A stretch of 64,000 nt of DNA, taken from positions 2,790,001-2,854,000 of the forward strand of contig JAYJMM010000110.1 of assembly GCA_037349105.1 (NCBI GenBank), given 5' to 3'. Position numbers and translations under genes: made by a program. The notes under the pieces are model-generated. The model made no database searches. It saw only the letters and a list, made by a program, of their open reading frames with translations, and had not been told where the DNA came from. Shown here one piece after another: positions 23,901 through 34,006 of the stretch. The DNA comes from Limnomonas spitsbergensis. Lineage: Eukaryota; Chlorophyta; Chlorophyceae; Chlamydomonadales. The first letter of the stretch is position 1, and every line of letters begins with the position of its first letter.

Positions 23901-26900
23901 GCAAGGCTTTCTTTTTTTACTTCATAGCGAGATTTCGCTTTAAAAAAAAGCTTATTTGAGAAAAAATCTCGAATCAAAAAAAAGTCAGGTACCTATGGTA
24001 AAACAGATTTTTAGGTATGAAGCAGACCAAAAGTATCTTCGAAAAGTATTTAAAAGGAAATAATTAAAATTTAACCGTTGGATAATTTACAAATTCAAAA
24101 AAAATGAATAAAGGATTAATACAAGAAATTTGAAGTATAAAAAAACAAATTAGATTCATTTATGTAGAAAAATAATGTAAGTATCCGTGTAGTTCTTTTA
24201 ATATGAAACGGTACTTTGTGAGAAGTTATTGTTACAAATTTCCCCGGTATCTTGTCAGAAGATTTCCCAAGAGATAAGGTCTTGATGCTTGCATGCATCG
24301 AAACCCTCAACCCTTGACTCCCAACCACTTTAACCATCATGACCAGGTGCGTGTGAGCAAGACACAAGGCCTGGAGCTTGTGTGTACAAACCCTTAACCC
24401 TCCACCTCAAACCCTAAACCTTAAACCCACCTTGACGAGGTGCGCGTGAGCGAGGACCATTGCGTCAACGCTGTGCTTGCTGTGTGGATCCGGGCCATCA
24501 AAGATCATATGGAGAAAGGCAACCTGCGGGTGGGGGGGGTGAATGGTCAGGGTAAAGGATCAGGCTTCTGGGCCATTCACACCAGAGCTGTTGGGTTAGA
24601 GTTTAGGGTTATAAAATGGAGGCTTAGTAAACAAAACAACATCCAGCTATGATGGCTGCGTTTAACCCTAGACCCTGTACCCTGGATCACCTGATGGCTG
24701 CGCTAAACCCTAGACCCTGTACCCTGGACCACCTGATGCCTGCGCTTAACCCTAGACCCTGTACCCTGGATCACCTGATAGCTGCGCTAAACCCTAGACC
24801 CTGTACCCTGGACCACCTGATGCCTGCGCTAAATCCTATACACTGTACCCTGTACCACCTGATGGCTGCGCTAAACCCTAGACCCTGTACCCTGGATCAC
24901 CTGATAGCTGCGCTAAACCCTAGACCCTGTACCCTGGATAGCCTGATGGCTGCGCTCAACCCTTTACCCTGTACCCTGGATCACCTGATGGCTGCGCTAA
25001 ACCCTAGACCCTGTACCCTGGATCACCTGATGGCTGCGCTAAACCCTTTACCCTGTACCCTGTATCACCCGATGGCTGCGCTAAACCCTAGACCCTGTAC
25101 CCTGGATCACCTGATGGCTGCGCTAAACCCTAGACCCTGTACCCTGGATCACCTGATGGCTGCGCTAAACTCTTTACCCTGTACCCTGGATCACCTGATG
25201 GCTGCGCTAAACCCTAGACCCTGTACCCTGGATCACCTGATAGCTGCGCTAAACCCTAGACCCTGTACCCTGGATCACCTGATGGCTGCGCTAAACCCTA
25301 AACCCTGTACCCTGGATCACCTGGTGGCTGCGCTAAACCCTAGACCCTGTACCCTGGATCACCTGATGGCTGCGCTAAACCCTAGACCCTGTACCCTGGA
25401 TCACCTGATGGCTGCGCTAAACCCTAGACCCTGTACCCTGGATCACCTGATGGCTGCGCTAAACCCTAGACCCTGTACCCTGGATCACCTGATGGCTGCG
25501 CTAAACCCTAGACCCTGTACCCTGGATCACCTGATGGCTGCGCTAAACCCTAGACCCTGTACCCTGGATCACCTGATGGCTGCGCTAAACCCTAGAACCT
25601 GTACCCTGGATCACCTGATGGCTGCGCTAAACCCTAGACCCTGTACCCTGGATCACCTGATGGCTGCGCAGACGGTCCATGCTAATTCTCTTGAAGAAGT
25701 CTTTCAATAGGTCATCCATCAAAACCTGCACCCAAAAGCAGCGTTGTATAAGGGTTTAGGGTTGTGATTCGAGTTGGGGGGTTCAGACCTGTCAATAGCT
25801 TATCTGTCAAAACCTGCACCCGGCAGAAACACGGGTTGGGGGTCAAGGTTTCAAGGTTCAGGGTTTACGGAGGGAGCTACCATGTTTCAAAAACAGCACA
25901 AGAGAGGCAAACTATTTTTGCAGTTGTTGCTGCTTTTGTTTTCGTTGCTGTAGCATGTTGAAGCAACCACCCAAAGCTTTTCGACGATGGGTGAGGCAGA
26001 TGGAGCCAGGAGGAATCCAGGGTGGGACCAATAATACCAAAAATAACAAAGCAACCAGGTGAAGCAACAGCAATTGTGTAAGCAACAGCAATTGTGTAAG
26101 CAACAGCAATTGTGTAAGCAACAGCAATTGTGTAAGCAACAGCAATTGTGTAAGCAACAGCAATAAAGCAACAGCAATAAAGCAAGTGTGCGGATGCCAG
26201 ATAGTAGCTGGCTGGAGTAATGGAGTGATAAAGTGACCAGACAGGAGCTTGCTGAAGCTATGGAGTGATTAAGTGACCAGACAGGAGCTGGCTGGAGAGA
26301 TAGAGTGACCATACAGGAGCTCACTGGAGTAATGGAGTGTCCAGATAGCAGCTGGCTAGAGTGACCGAGTGGGGGGTCAGACCCAGACAAGTGCACGGAC
26401 ACAGGTGTGGATACAGGTGTGGATGAAGGTATGGACAAGCTAAGATTTACGGAGTAGGGTTTCAGGTTAAGGGTTCCATATATACAGTAAAAGGGTCAGG
26501 ACTTTGGCGTACGGGTTCAGGATTTTCGGTTTAGGGCTTACCTTTCTGTACATAATCTCAACAGCTGCCTGCAGTGCCTCGTTCCCACCCAGCTGTACAA
26601 GCAGGGTGTCCTTGTTCTGCGTGGGACAGAGAGGTTCAGGGTTCAGCGTTGCCGAGCTCTGCGGGACAGAGGGGGTTTTGGGGTCAACAACGCCTCGTTC
26701 CCGCCTAGCTGCACAAGCAAGGTGTCCTAGCTCTACGGGAGATTTAGTTAGGGCAGTTATTCAGTCAAGGCATTGATTAGGCGAAGGCAGGGATTTGGTT
26801 CAGAGTTCAGAGTGTTTGTACTCAGCGGAAAGAGAGAGATTTAAGGTTCGCAACGCCAAAACGCATGGCTGCACAAGCGGGGTCTCCAAAGCAGCCAGAG

Positions 26901-29500
26901 ACAGAGGGGTGCAAGGTTGAAGTTCTCCAGGGGGAGAAAGGGAGGTTTGGGGGTCGCAGCTCCTTGTGAACGCCTAGCTGTACAAGGGGGGTTTCATTGC
27001 TCAGCAGGAGAAAATTACGTCTCAAGGATGTAGGGACCCAGACCTTGACCCCCAGCGCGCTTGCGGCTGAAGCAAAACAGAGCTTTGAAGCCCTGCCCTT
27101 GCAGGCCCAGCGCATGGCATGGTGCCAGAAGCAATGCAAGGCATGCAGCCCTTCCATCACAGTTGCAGCACATGGCATGGTGCCAGCGGCAATACATGGC
27201 ATGCAGCCCTTCCGTCACAGGTGCAACACATGGCATGGTGCCCGCAGCAATGCATGGCATGCAGCCCTTCCATCACAGGTGCAGCGCATGGCAGGGTGCC
27301 AGCAGCAATGCAGGGTATGCAGCCCTTCCATCACAGGTGCGGCACATGGCATGGTGCCAGCAGCAATACATGGCATGCAGCCCTTCCATCACACTTGCAG
27401 CACATGGCATGGTGCCAGCAGCAATACATGGCATGCAGCCCTTCCATCACAGTTACAGCACATGGCGTGGTGCCAGCAGCAATGCATGGCACGCAGCCCT
27501 TCCATCACAGGTGCAGCGCATGGCAGGGTGCCAGCAGCAATGCAGGGCATGCAGCCCTTCCATCACAGGTGCCGCACATGGCATGGTGCCAGCAGCAATA
27601 CATGGCATGCAGCCCTTCCATCACAGGTTCAGCGCATGGCAGGGTGCCAGCAACCAAGCAAGGCATGCAGCCCATTTGTCACAGGTGCAGCACATGGCAT
27701 GGTGCCAGCAGCAATGCATGGCATGCAGCCCTTCCATCACAGTTGCAGCACATGGCATGGTGCCAGCAGCAATACATGGCATGCAGCCCTTCCATCACAG
27801 GTGCAGCGCATGGCATGGTGCCAGCAGCAATGCATGGCATGCAGCCCTTCCATCACAGTTGCAGCGCATGGCATGGTGGCAGCAGCAATGCATGGCATGC
27901 AGCCCTTTTGTCACAGATGCAGCACATGGCATGGTGCCAGCAGTAATGCATGGCATGCAGCCCTTCTGTCACAGGTGCAGCGCAGGGCATGGTGCCAGCA
28001 GCAATGCATGGCGTGCAACCCTTCCGTCACAGGTGCAGTGCATGGCATGGTGCCAGCAGCAATGCATGGCATGCAACCCTTCCGTCACAGGTGCAGTGCA
28101 TGGCATGGTGCCAGCAGCAATGCATGGCGTGCAACCCTTTTGTCACAGATGCAGCACATGGCATGGTGCCAGCAGTAATGCATGGCATGCAGCCCTTCTG
28201 TCACAGGTGCAGCGCAGGGCATGGTGCCAGCAGCAATGCATGGCGTGCAACCCTTCCGTCACAGGTGCAGTGCATGGCATGGTGCCAGCAGCAATGCATG
28301 GCATGCAACCCTTCCGTCACAGGTGCAGTGCATGGCATGGTGCCAGCAGCAATGCATGGCGTGCAACCCTTTTGTCACAGATGCAGCGTATGGCATGGCG
28401 CCAGCAGCAATGCATGGCATGCAGCCCTTCCGTCACAGGTGCAGTGCATGGCATGGTGCCAGCAGCAATGCATGGCATACAGACCGTCCATCACAGGTGC
28501 AGCGCAGGGCATGGTGCCAGCAGGTATGCATGGCATGCAACCCTATTGTCACAGATGCAGAGTATGGCATGGTGCCAGCAGCAATGCATGGTATGCAGCC
28601 TTTCCGTCACAGGTGCAGTGCATGGCATGGTGCCAGCAGCAATGCAAGGCAAGCAGCCCTTCCATCACAGGTGCAGCGCATGACATGGTGCCAGCAGCAA
28701 TGCATGCATTCCTACCATCACGAATGTTGCAGGCGGCACCTCCACCCTCTTACTAAGCTGACATTTTACCCAGATAAACATAGCACCACCAAGCGGGGGT
28801 AGACACTTGCTGTCCTGCACCAGATATAATGCAAAATTCCATGCTCAGGATCTCATGCACTAGATCCCATTGATAATGCCCCATGCATCAGATCCCATGC
28901 CATGCACCAGGTCCCATGCCATGCATCAGATCCCATGCCATGCATGCCATACACCATGCCTGACCAATGCTGCTCTTGCCAAGATTCTGCAGCATCCCTC
29001 TGTCTCTGTAGTTGTGAAGGGAAAACTCATTTCAAAATCCGGGGATTCCGGACGCCATTGACAACGTGCGCATAGGCGACGCTGGAACTGGCTACTGCGT
29101 CAAATTGCCCCACGTGATTCGGCCATACGGCACCACGGGCGTATGCTATTTGTCTGTCGTCTTTTGCATGCGACGTACTCTCCCAGCCCTGTCTGCCAGC
29201 AGACTCCTTACTTCGCAGTAAAAGAGCAGGCGACCGATGGTATGGGTATGCTAGAGGGCCTGCGGCACTCACATCGGTGGTGTCTTTTGAACCGCGGTCC
29301 ATTTCGATCGGCGAGATGGCGCGCCTTAGCGGGTTCTTCATGTCGGTTGTCACATCACCAAGGTCGTCCCTCGAGGCTGCTCGCGACCCAGTCTTCGAAG
29401 GCGATGCTGCCAGACTGGGCGGTGCTGACGCGCCAGTGCTCATACAGGAGGGGCCGGTGCCGACATCGTCTATGTCGCCTCTGGAATGACCACACCCCAT
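20959..29500 (-). CDS. Group I truncated (2-on-2) hemoglobin with likely myristoylated N-terminus and long C-terminal tail
   Basis: Binds haem and likely O2/NO. Exons in transcript order: 29500-29273, 26616-26542, 25725-25657, 24523-24431, 22776-22708, 21648-20959; all start and end in phase 0 and give 407 residues. The start MGCGHS has Gly2, Cys3 and Ser6, a classic N-myristoylation/palmitoylation context, suggesting membrane attachment (inference). The globin occupies about 77-200: VQLGGNEALQAAVEIMYRK with B10-type Tyr99, LLKDFFKRISMDRLRSHQ, VAFLHMIFDGPD, proximal-His segment VLAHAHLVK (His150), then GLTEKHFDLF and VPQTLITEVMEIIGPMR. These follow the GlbN/THB family end to end. Residues 201-407 are a Ser/Pro-rich tail with two SARPVQQSGPxSLS copies. 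Algal THBs are known to be linked to nitrogen and NO metabolism; this one's role is untested. Upstream lies a 4.5-kb divergent gap to the next gene. Confidence 0.88.
21740..22370 (-). repeat. Echoes of the last hemoglobin exon start
   Basis: Copies of the acceptor and start of the exon at 21648 lie at about 21750-21790, 21885-21905, 22010-22035 and 22340-22370. One still reads VLQVLIITEAEE, close to the exon's AVPQTLITEVMEI. Confidence 0.7.
22440..22660. repeat. CCCTGGTAGCCTTCACCCTAA tandem units with telomere-like motifs
   Basis: About seven units of roughly 30 bp alternate GGTAGCCTTCACC with CCCTAAACCCT-type sequence inside the last hemoglobin intron. Confidence 0.7.
22960..24360 (-). repeat. 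Echoes of the fourth hemoglobin exon end (proximal-His segment)
   Basis: The true exon end at 24431 encodes VLAHAHLVK. Downstream in the transcript, copies reading CLAHTHLVMM (about 24330-24360), ARVHLAKEG (about 23085-23115) and LLAHVHLLLK (about 22945-22975) remain, with donor-like GTG after the Lys codon. They lie on both sides of the AT-rich palindromic segment. Confidence 0.75.
23220..24280. other. AT-rich segment with palindromic elements, possible organelle-derived insertion
   Basis: Base composition drops sharply to A/T-rich. Several hairpin-forming palindromes built on AAGATTTTGC-TGGTCGG and CCGACCATGC-AATCTT occur, for instance near 23756-23800, with relatives near 23235, 23330, 23455 and 23650. 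Such palindromic GC-core repeats in AT-rich DNA are typical of chlamydomonadalean organelle genomes. No organellar gene is recognisable. Confidence 0.45.
24650..25656 (-). repeat. 42-bp minisatellite made of the third hemoglobin exon's 5' splice junction (~24 copies)
   Basis: On the gene strand each unit reads GCGCAGCCATCAG|GTGATCC followed by AGGGTACAGGGTCTAGGGTTTA. The first 13 bases equal the last 13 bases of the exon ending at 25657, and the next bases equal the start of its intron. The array begins exactly at the functional donor. The 353-residue plus-strand reading is antisense read-through. Confidence 0.95.
26065..26180. repeat. 18-bp tandem repeat (AGCAACAGCAATTGTGTA)
   Basis: About five perfect units followed by two shortened AGCAACAGCAATAA units, inside hemoglobin intron 2. 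Confidence 0.9.
26685..27005 (-). repeat. Echoes of the second hemoglobin exon start
   Basis: Three degraded copies of the acceptor plus CTTGTACAGCTGGGTGGGAA lie upstream of the true exon start (26616), at about 26690-26735, 26850-26895 and 26960-27005. Confidence 0.75.
27111..28708. repeat. 58-bp minisatellite (~27 copies) in hemoglobin intron 1
   Basis: The unit contains GCAGCCCTTCCATCACAGGT, GCAGCGCATGGCATGGTGCC and AGCAGCAATGCATGGCAT. Since 58 is not a multiple of three and the unit has no stop, several plus frames stay open (540, 393, 275, 268 and 206 residues). None is a gene. A run of GATCCCATGCCATGCATCA-type units continues at 28850-28960. Confidence 0.95.
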
Positions 29501-31799
29501 GTGTTGCGTCGCACAGGCAACGCTCCCTCGCGCCTCTACGTCTGCTGCGTAATTTGTACAACTCTGCAGGGCGCAGAAAACAGCGCTTGCCGGTTTGAAG
29601 CTAGCTCACGCTGGTGTCACCGGGGAAGCAGCAGGCACGAATATTGGAAGGTCGACAGTAGCAGTGCACGGTAGTAAAGTGGATCGTTGGAGGTGTGTGC
29701 CCAAGGCTCTCGCTTGAAAATACGCGCTGCTTCTCAGCCCTAAGGGCGTTGGAAATGCCTTAGACAAAGGAAGCAGGTATGGCTTTTGGCACCGTATGTG
29801 GACTGCATACGCCTCGGATTTTGGCGAGTAGCCGGATTAAGGCACACTGCATTCCTGTTGGCAAATAGGGACGGAAATGGCATAGAGGGCATTGCTTCTG
29901 CAGGAATACGGCACCGGGAGCTCGTGCGCCTTCAGCAGCTCATGCGCACAGTACAGTTTATAGTAGGACGGACCCTGACCAGGTGTGTTCATCTTCGCTG
30001 GTTTCAGGGAAGGGGTCATTCTGAATGGTAGCCTTCCAGTCGATGGGGACGTCAATGAAGCGGCGCCAGTGGCGCATGATTGTGTCGCGGTGGGACATCA
30101 AGACGTCTGCGACACTGGCCTGGGATGATGGGGTAAGTGTAGGGTGGAACGGTCCTCTATGTATTCGTCAATTCTTCCCATGTGCACTCCTGGGCCTCCT
30201 GAAGAAAAGTATGACGTGGATGCTGTCACCAAGATGAGGGGGGCGCATTGGAGAGCTTGTCGACACGTCGTGGAAAGATGACGGAGAGATGATGCAAGTG
30301 CCAAGGAAGAGAATGGCATGCGGGAGGTCGATTCGGATGGTGTGGACAGCGGGACTGATCCGGGGTGGATCTGGTTGTCCTCGGGGTTGGGATCAGTCGC
30401 CTTCTGAATCTCCCTCTGGTGTTTATTCTGAAGGGGAAAAGTGTTTGTTGTGGGGGCAGGTGTGTGTGGGGGGAGTGACGGTAGTTAATCATACATGGAG
30501 GGCTGTGAGGGAGCAACATGGCAAGGTTAAGAGCGAAGGCAGGAGGACGCATGGGAGGACCTCGCTGGATGAAATCAGTGGTCAATGGTGCTCAATTATT
30601 GCCCCTTTTCTCCCTTCCCTTCTTTCCGTCTCTACAGAAGACCAGGCATTCAGACAACATCCCAACCAAGAGGATTGGTAGGCTAGCAACTGAAGATCTA
30701 GCCGTTCCTTTATGTACACACACAAAAACACGACAGAATAGGAACATGGGACCAATCGAAATAGATCAGTGCCCTGGCCCTGATCCCACAATTAAGGTCG
30801 ACGGGAGGATGCTTGGGAGGACCTTTCTGGCTGGATTCAGTCAGGGGATTCAGTGGTCAAGGATGCATAGGTCATGAGATCAAGACCATGATGGATCTAC
30901 CAGTAGTGGTAGTGGAATATATCCCAGGATCTAGCCTAACGCACATTATTGCATACCTACAGAACGGAGATCTTGAAATGTTAGCCTAGCAGTCCTCTCG
31001 GTTGGATTGTTGCGATGTTGCTTAGTCTTCCTTAGAAGGGAAGGGATGGAAAGGGGAAGGAATTAAGCAAGGTATGGGTGGTGCACTAACTGGTCATGCA
31101 TGGTTCAAGGCGTTTAGACTCAGGCCGGGAGGAGGGAGGGTGGGACGGTGCGGGGACTCATATTGGCGGTAGTACTTAGCCAGTGGGGTCTGGTTTGGGG
31201 TAATGGGTTGGGCAATGATGTTGGCAACAAACGGGTGCTGGGAGGATGTATGGGAAGTAGCGTTGCGCTACTAACCGCTGACAGCTAGATAATATATGCG
31301 TGTACGACCTCAATTACTTTTTACATCAAATGGAACTATAAAACGGCCTAGGTAGGTGTTGTATTAAAGCGTGGCCAGGAATTCAAGCTATTGGGTATCT
31401 TTCAACATGAGAGCGGCAACATAAGGAAGGCCTAGAAGCTGGCTGAGTGTTGTCTCTTTAAGATGACGTATGACAAGGTAGAGCCCGGAGAGGTGCCTCT
31501 GAATGCGGCACCACATCGTGTTTGTTGCATGGCTTTCAAGGTGTGTGTAAAGCAACATTTACCTACAATTGTCTAGATGCAGTCCAGCTTCCTCCAACAT
31601 CTGCGCCATGTTGCAAGGCTACCTCCATCCGCTGCCAGTAGGGGGGTCATGAGGGAGCTGCAGATACAGCCGTTACAGCGTAGTTGGGTGCGGCTCGGCG
31701 CTGTCAGCACGGTTGACACTCGGTGAAGGCGCAGCGGTCAGCAGCGTGACGGACGGTGCTGCCAACGGTCTTGGACTAGGGGAGATAGCGAGCATGCGG

Positions 31800-32230
31800 A
31801 GGATGGGCTACATGTCTGCTTCCAGTGCCCTAGCGTGAAGGAGAGGCTTAGGGAAAGAGGTTGGGCAGGCCCCCCGGAGGGCGCCACACGCTTTCAACAG
31901 TTGTACCGGGGCTTGGATGGGAGGCTCTGACTTTTGTTGAGGACGTTGTACGCATTGTTGAGGCCAAGATATGTTGCTTTTCTTTGCCTATGTGGGGAAT
32001 AGGCTTGAGAGGGGCAAAGATACTTCGGGCTACCCTTCCTTTTGGGGAGGTAATTCTTTCTCATGTGTGTTCTTCTCCTTCTTTCCCTCTTACCTCAAGT
32101 TTATTTTCTTCCAACGGGACAGTTGGGCGCCCACGCGGCTAAGCGTTTTTTGCAAGGCCCAGAGGTGTCCCTCTTAGAGCCAATTAGGGACGTCAGGTCG
32201 AAGAACTTTGCTGTCCGCTACTTTCTCCAC
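31800..32230 (+). mobile_element. Transposon-like fragment, copy 1 (CFQCPSVKERL)
   Basis: The plus strand encodes CFQCPSVKERL followed by GPPEGAT. About 300 bp downstream is a copy of the dispersed GGGCGCCCACGCGG repeat. A second copy lies on the minus strand at about 38180-38780. Frames are broken, so this is a remnant. The Cys-rich motif suggests a zinc-binding end of an element-encoded protein; the family is unknown. Confidence 0.55.
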
Positions 32231-32564
32231 TTGGAATTCAGAACATAAGAAACGTCTATCATATTCGATCGAATGTAACATTACGATAGGTGGCAGCGGG
32301 TGACAACGTCTTCAACAACATGGGAAGCCAGTTCAGCTGCATGGCACCTGTCGTGTTCTGGCCCCTGACGAGGACAAACGGTAGCATGGTGACTTCTTCG
32401 AGGTATAGCTTGACCATCGCAAACCCGTGGCAGCTGCATGCATCTGTTGCTTAGAGAATAGATACACGTGCAAGCATGCACAACTGTGTCTTGCAACATG
32501 ATCACTTCAACGGCAGCTTTTTCAACCCCTTCATCTTGCACCCTGATGTCCATGCATTAAAACA

Positions 32565-32750
32565 TGGAAGCAGAAACAGCAGCCAGTACAGCCAGATGCT
32601 TAACCCTAAAACCTGGAAGCAGATACAGCGGCCAGATACGCAACCCTTAACCCTGGAAGCAGAAACAACGGCCAGATGCTTAACCCTAAACCCTGGAAGC
32701 AGAAACAACGGCCAAATGCTTAAACCTAAAACCTGGAAGCATGGAGCTAG
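32565..32750. repeat. ~44-bp tandem repeat (four units)
   Basis: AACCCTGGAAGCAGAAACAA followed by CGGCCAGATGCTTAACCCTA is repeated about four times with small changes. Confidence 0.85.
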
Positions 32751-34006
32751 CGAGCTCCTCAAAGGGCGTGTGTTGGACTGTTGGGCATCACACTCCAATA
32801 GTCCAATGGGCCTTGCAACAAGTCTTTCATTGCGTATGTGCGATGTGGAGCTGACTCTTGCTAGGCGTGAACAATGACATATTGGCCTACGTCAATGTTT
32901 GTGAGCTGATGAATGTGTCGTTTTACTATTTAGAGTGCGTCTGTGTACCAGCAAGTGTGTCGATTGTGAACAATGTGTGAAAGACGAGAGAAACGTATAT
33001 CCACACATTTCACACTTCCTGGAAAACCGGGGGAAATTAACACGTGTCCTGCTCGGAGATAAAAATCGGAGAAAGTAAAATCGAGTCCGGCTAAACCCGA
33101 GAGATTTCATTAACCCATTGTAAAGCCCTGGTGTACGGTACCACCTGTAGGTACCGCCGCCCGTGCCGTATTCATAGGCGAAGTCACGGCATTCAATTTC
33201 TACACTCATCAATCCCGTAAGCAAATCCACGCCGTATACAGAATTCCTTCCTCTCCTTTCCATGCCATCTTGCACATCCTGAAGTTGAAATTGATTTCGG
33301 TATTACCACAATGGCAACTGGATGTGCAATTCAAGAATATGCACACGTTTCCAGCCAGGCAACCAGATCGATGCCACTCGAGCATGCAATTTGAAATCAA
33401 TTGTGTGCTTCTAGAGCTCCCTTACGGTTCGTGAAATTACGCTGACGGTGCAACTTTATCAAGACTGCCCAGAATGCACTGCAGTCGTGATCACAAAGCA
33501 CTGTTTGAAATCCTGCTTCGAATGTCATCTGAACAAACCACGAGTTCATAATAATTTACCACGAACAGTATTATGAACCCTGCCACAACGGCCCGACATC
33601 ACAGCCGTACGTCACAGGCAAACGGCCCAGTCACGACTGCATGAAAAGGCTGGCATACACTCACACCTGCTCACACGAGGTTCCCAACCTCAGGTCGTCC
33701 ACCTGTCAATCCTGTCATACTTCTCACCTGGTTTCGGCACCAATTAGTTTACGTCAGCACTGCAAGCTGTGCGCTATTCGACAGGCTCCCCGACACCGAG
33801 AAATGAACAAGACTGAGGCCACACTTCGCGCATTGAGAAACAATCTCGTTCGTCCATCTTGAACGAGACATTGCGGATTCCATGACCGACTCCCGCGTGA
33901 ATATCTTGAAACATATCCTAAAACGGCCACTCATCAATCGAGACAGCGTCAAATCACATTCGTGCGCTCCAAGCAAGCTTAACGCTGCCGCTTGCACTCA
34001 GACAGG

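Larger units (their letters stand above)
29501..34006. other. Divergent intergenic region with transposon-like debris
   Basis: This separates the hemoglobin start (-) from the SVSFVD-protein start (+). A minus-strand exon-like stretch at about 29990-30134, preceded by a CCATCATCCCAG acceptor, reads SVADVLMSHRDTIMRHWRR and DVPIDWKATIQNDPF. It looks coding, possibly transposon-derived, but I could not extend it into a gene. 31800-32230 holds a repeated Cys-motif fragment. The promoters of both flanking genes must lie here; no convincing core element was seen. Confidence 0.45.

Noticed and set aside
24649..25710. 353-residue MAALNPRPCTLDHL repeat protein (+)
   Set aside because: Antisense reading of the 42-bp satellite in a hemoglobin intron; 42 is a multiple of three, which keeps one frame open.
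27111..28708. CRISPR-like regular array
   Set aside because: Whole units are repeated with no unique spacers, in a eukaryotic intron. The same holds for the other satellites here.
27061..28802. Frames up to 540 residues of a Cys/His/Trp-rich repeat (+)
   Set aside because: Stop-free 58-bp satellite read in several frames; antisense to the hemoglobin gene.
29027..29500. 157-residue MGCGHS frame as a complete small gene
   Set aside because: A GTGAGT donor after residue 76 joins it in phase to the globin exons; beyond that the sequence is intronic.
33992..34006. Upstream start of the SVSFVD gene at 33992
   Set aside because: That codon is TTG; the first in-frame ATG is 34007.
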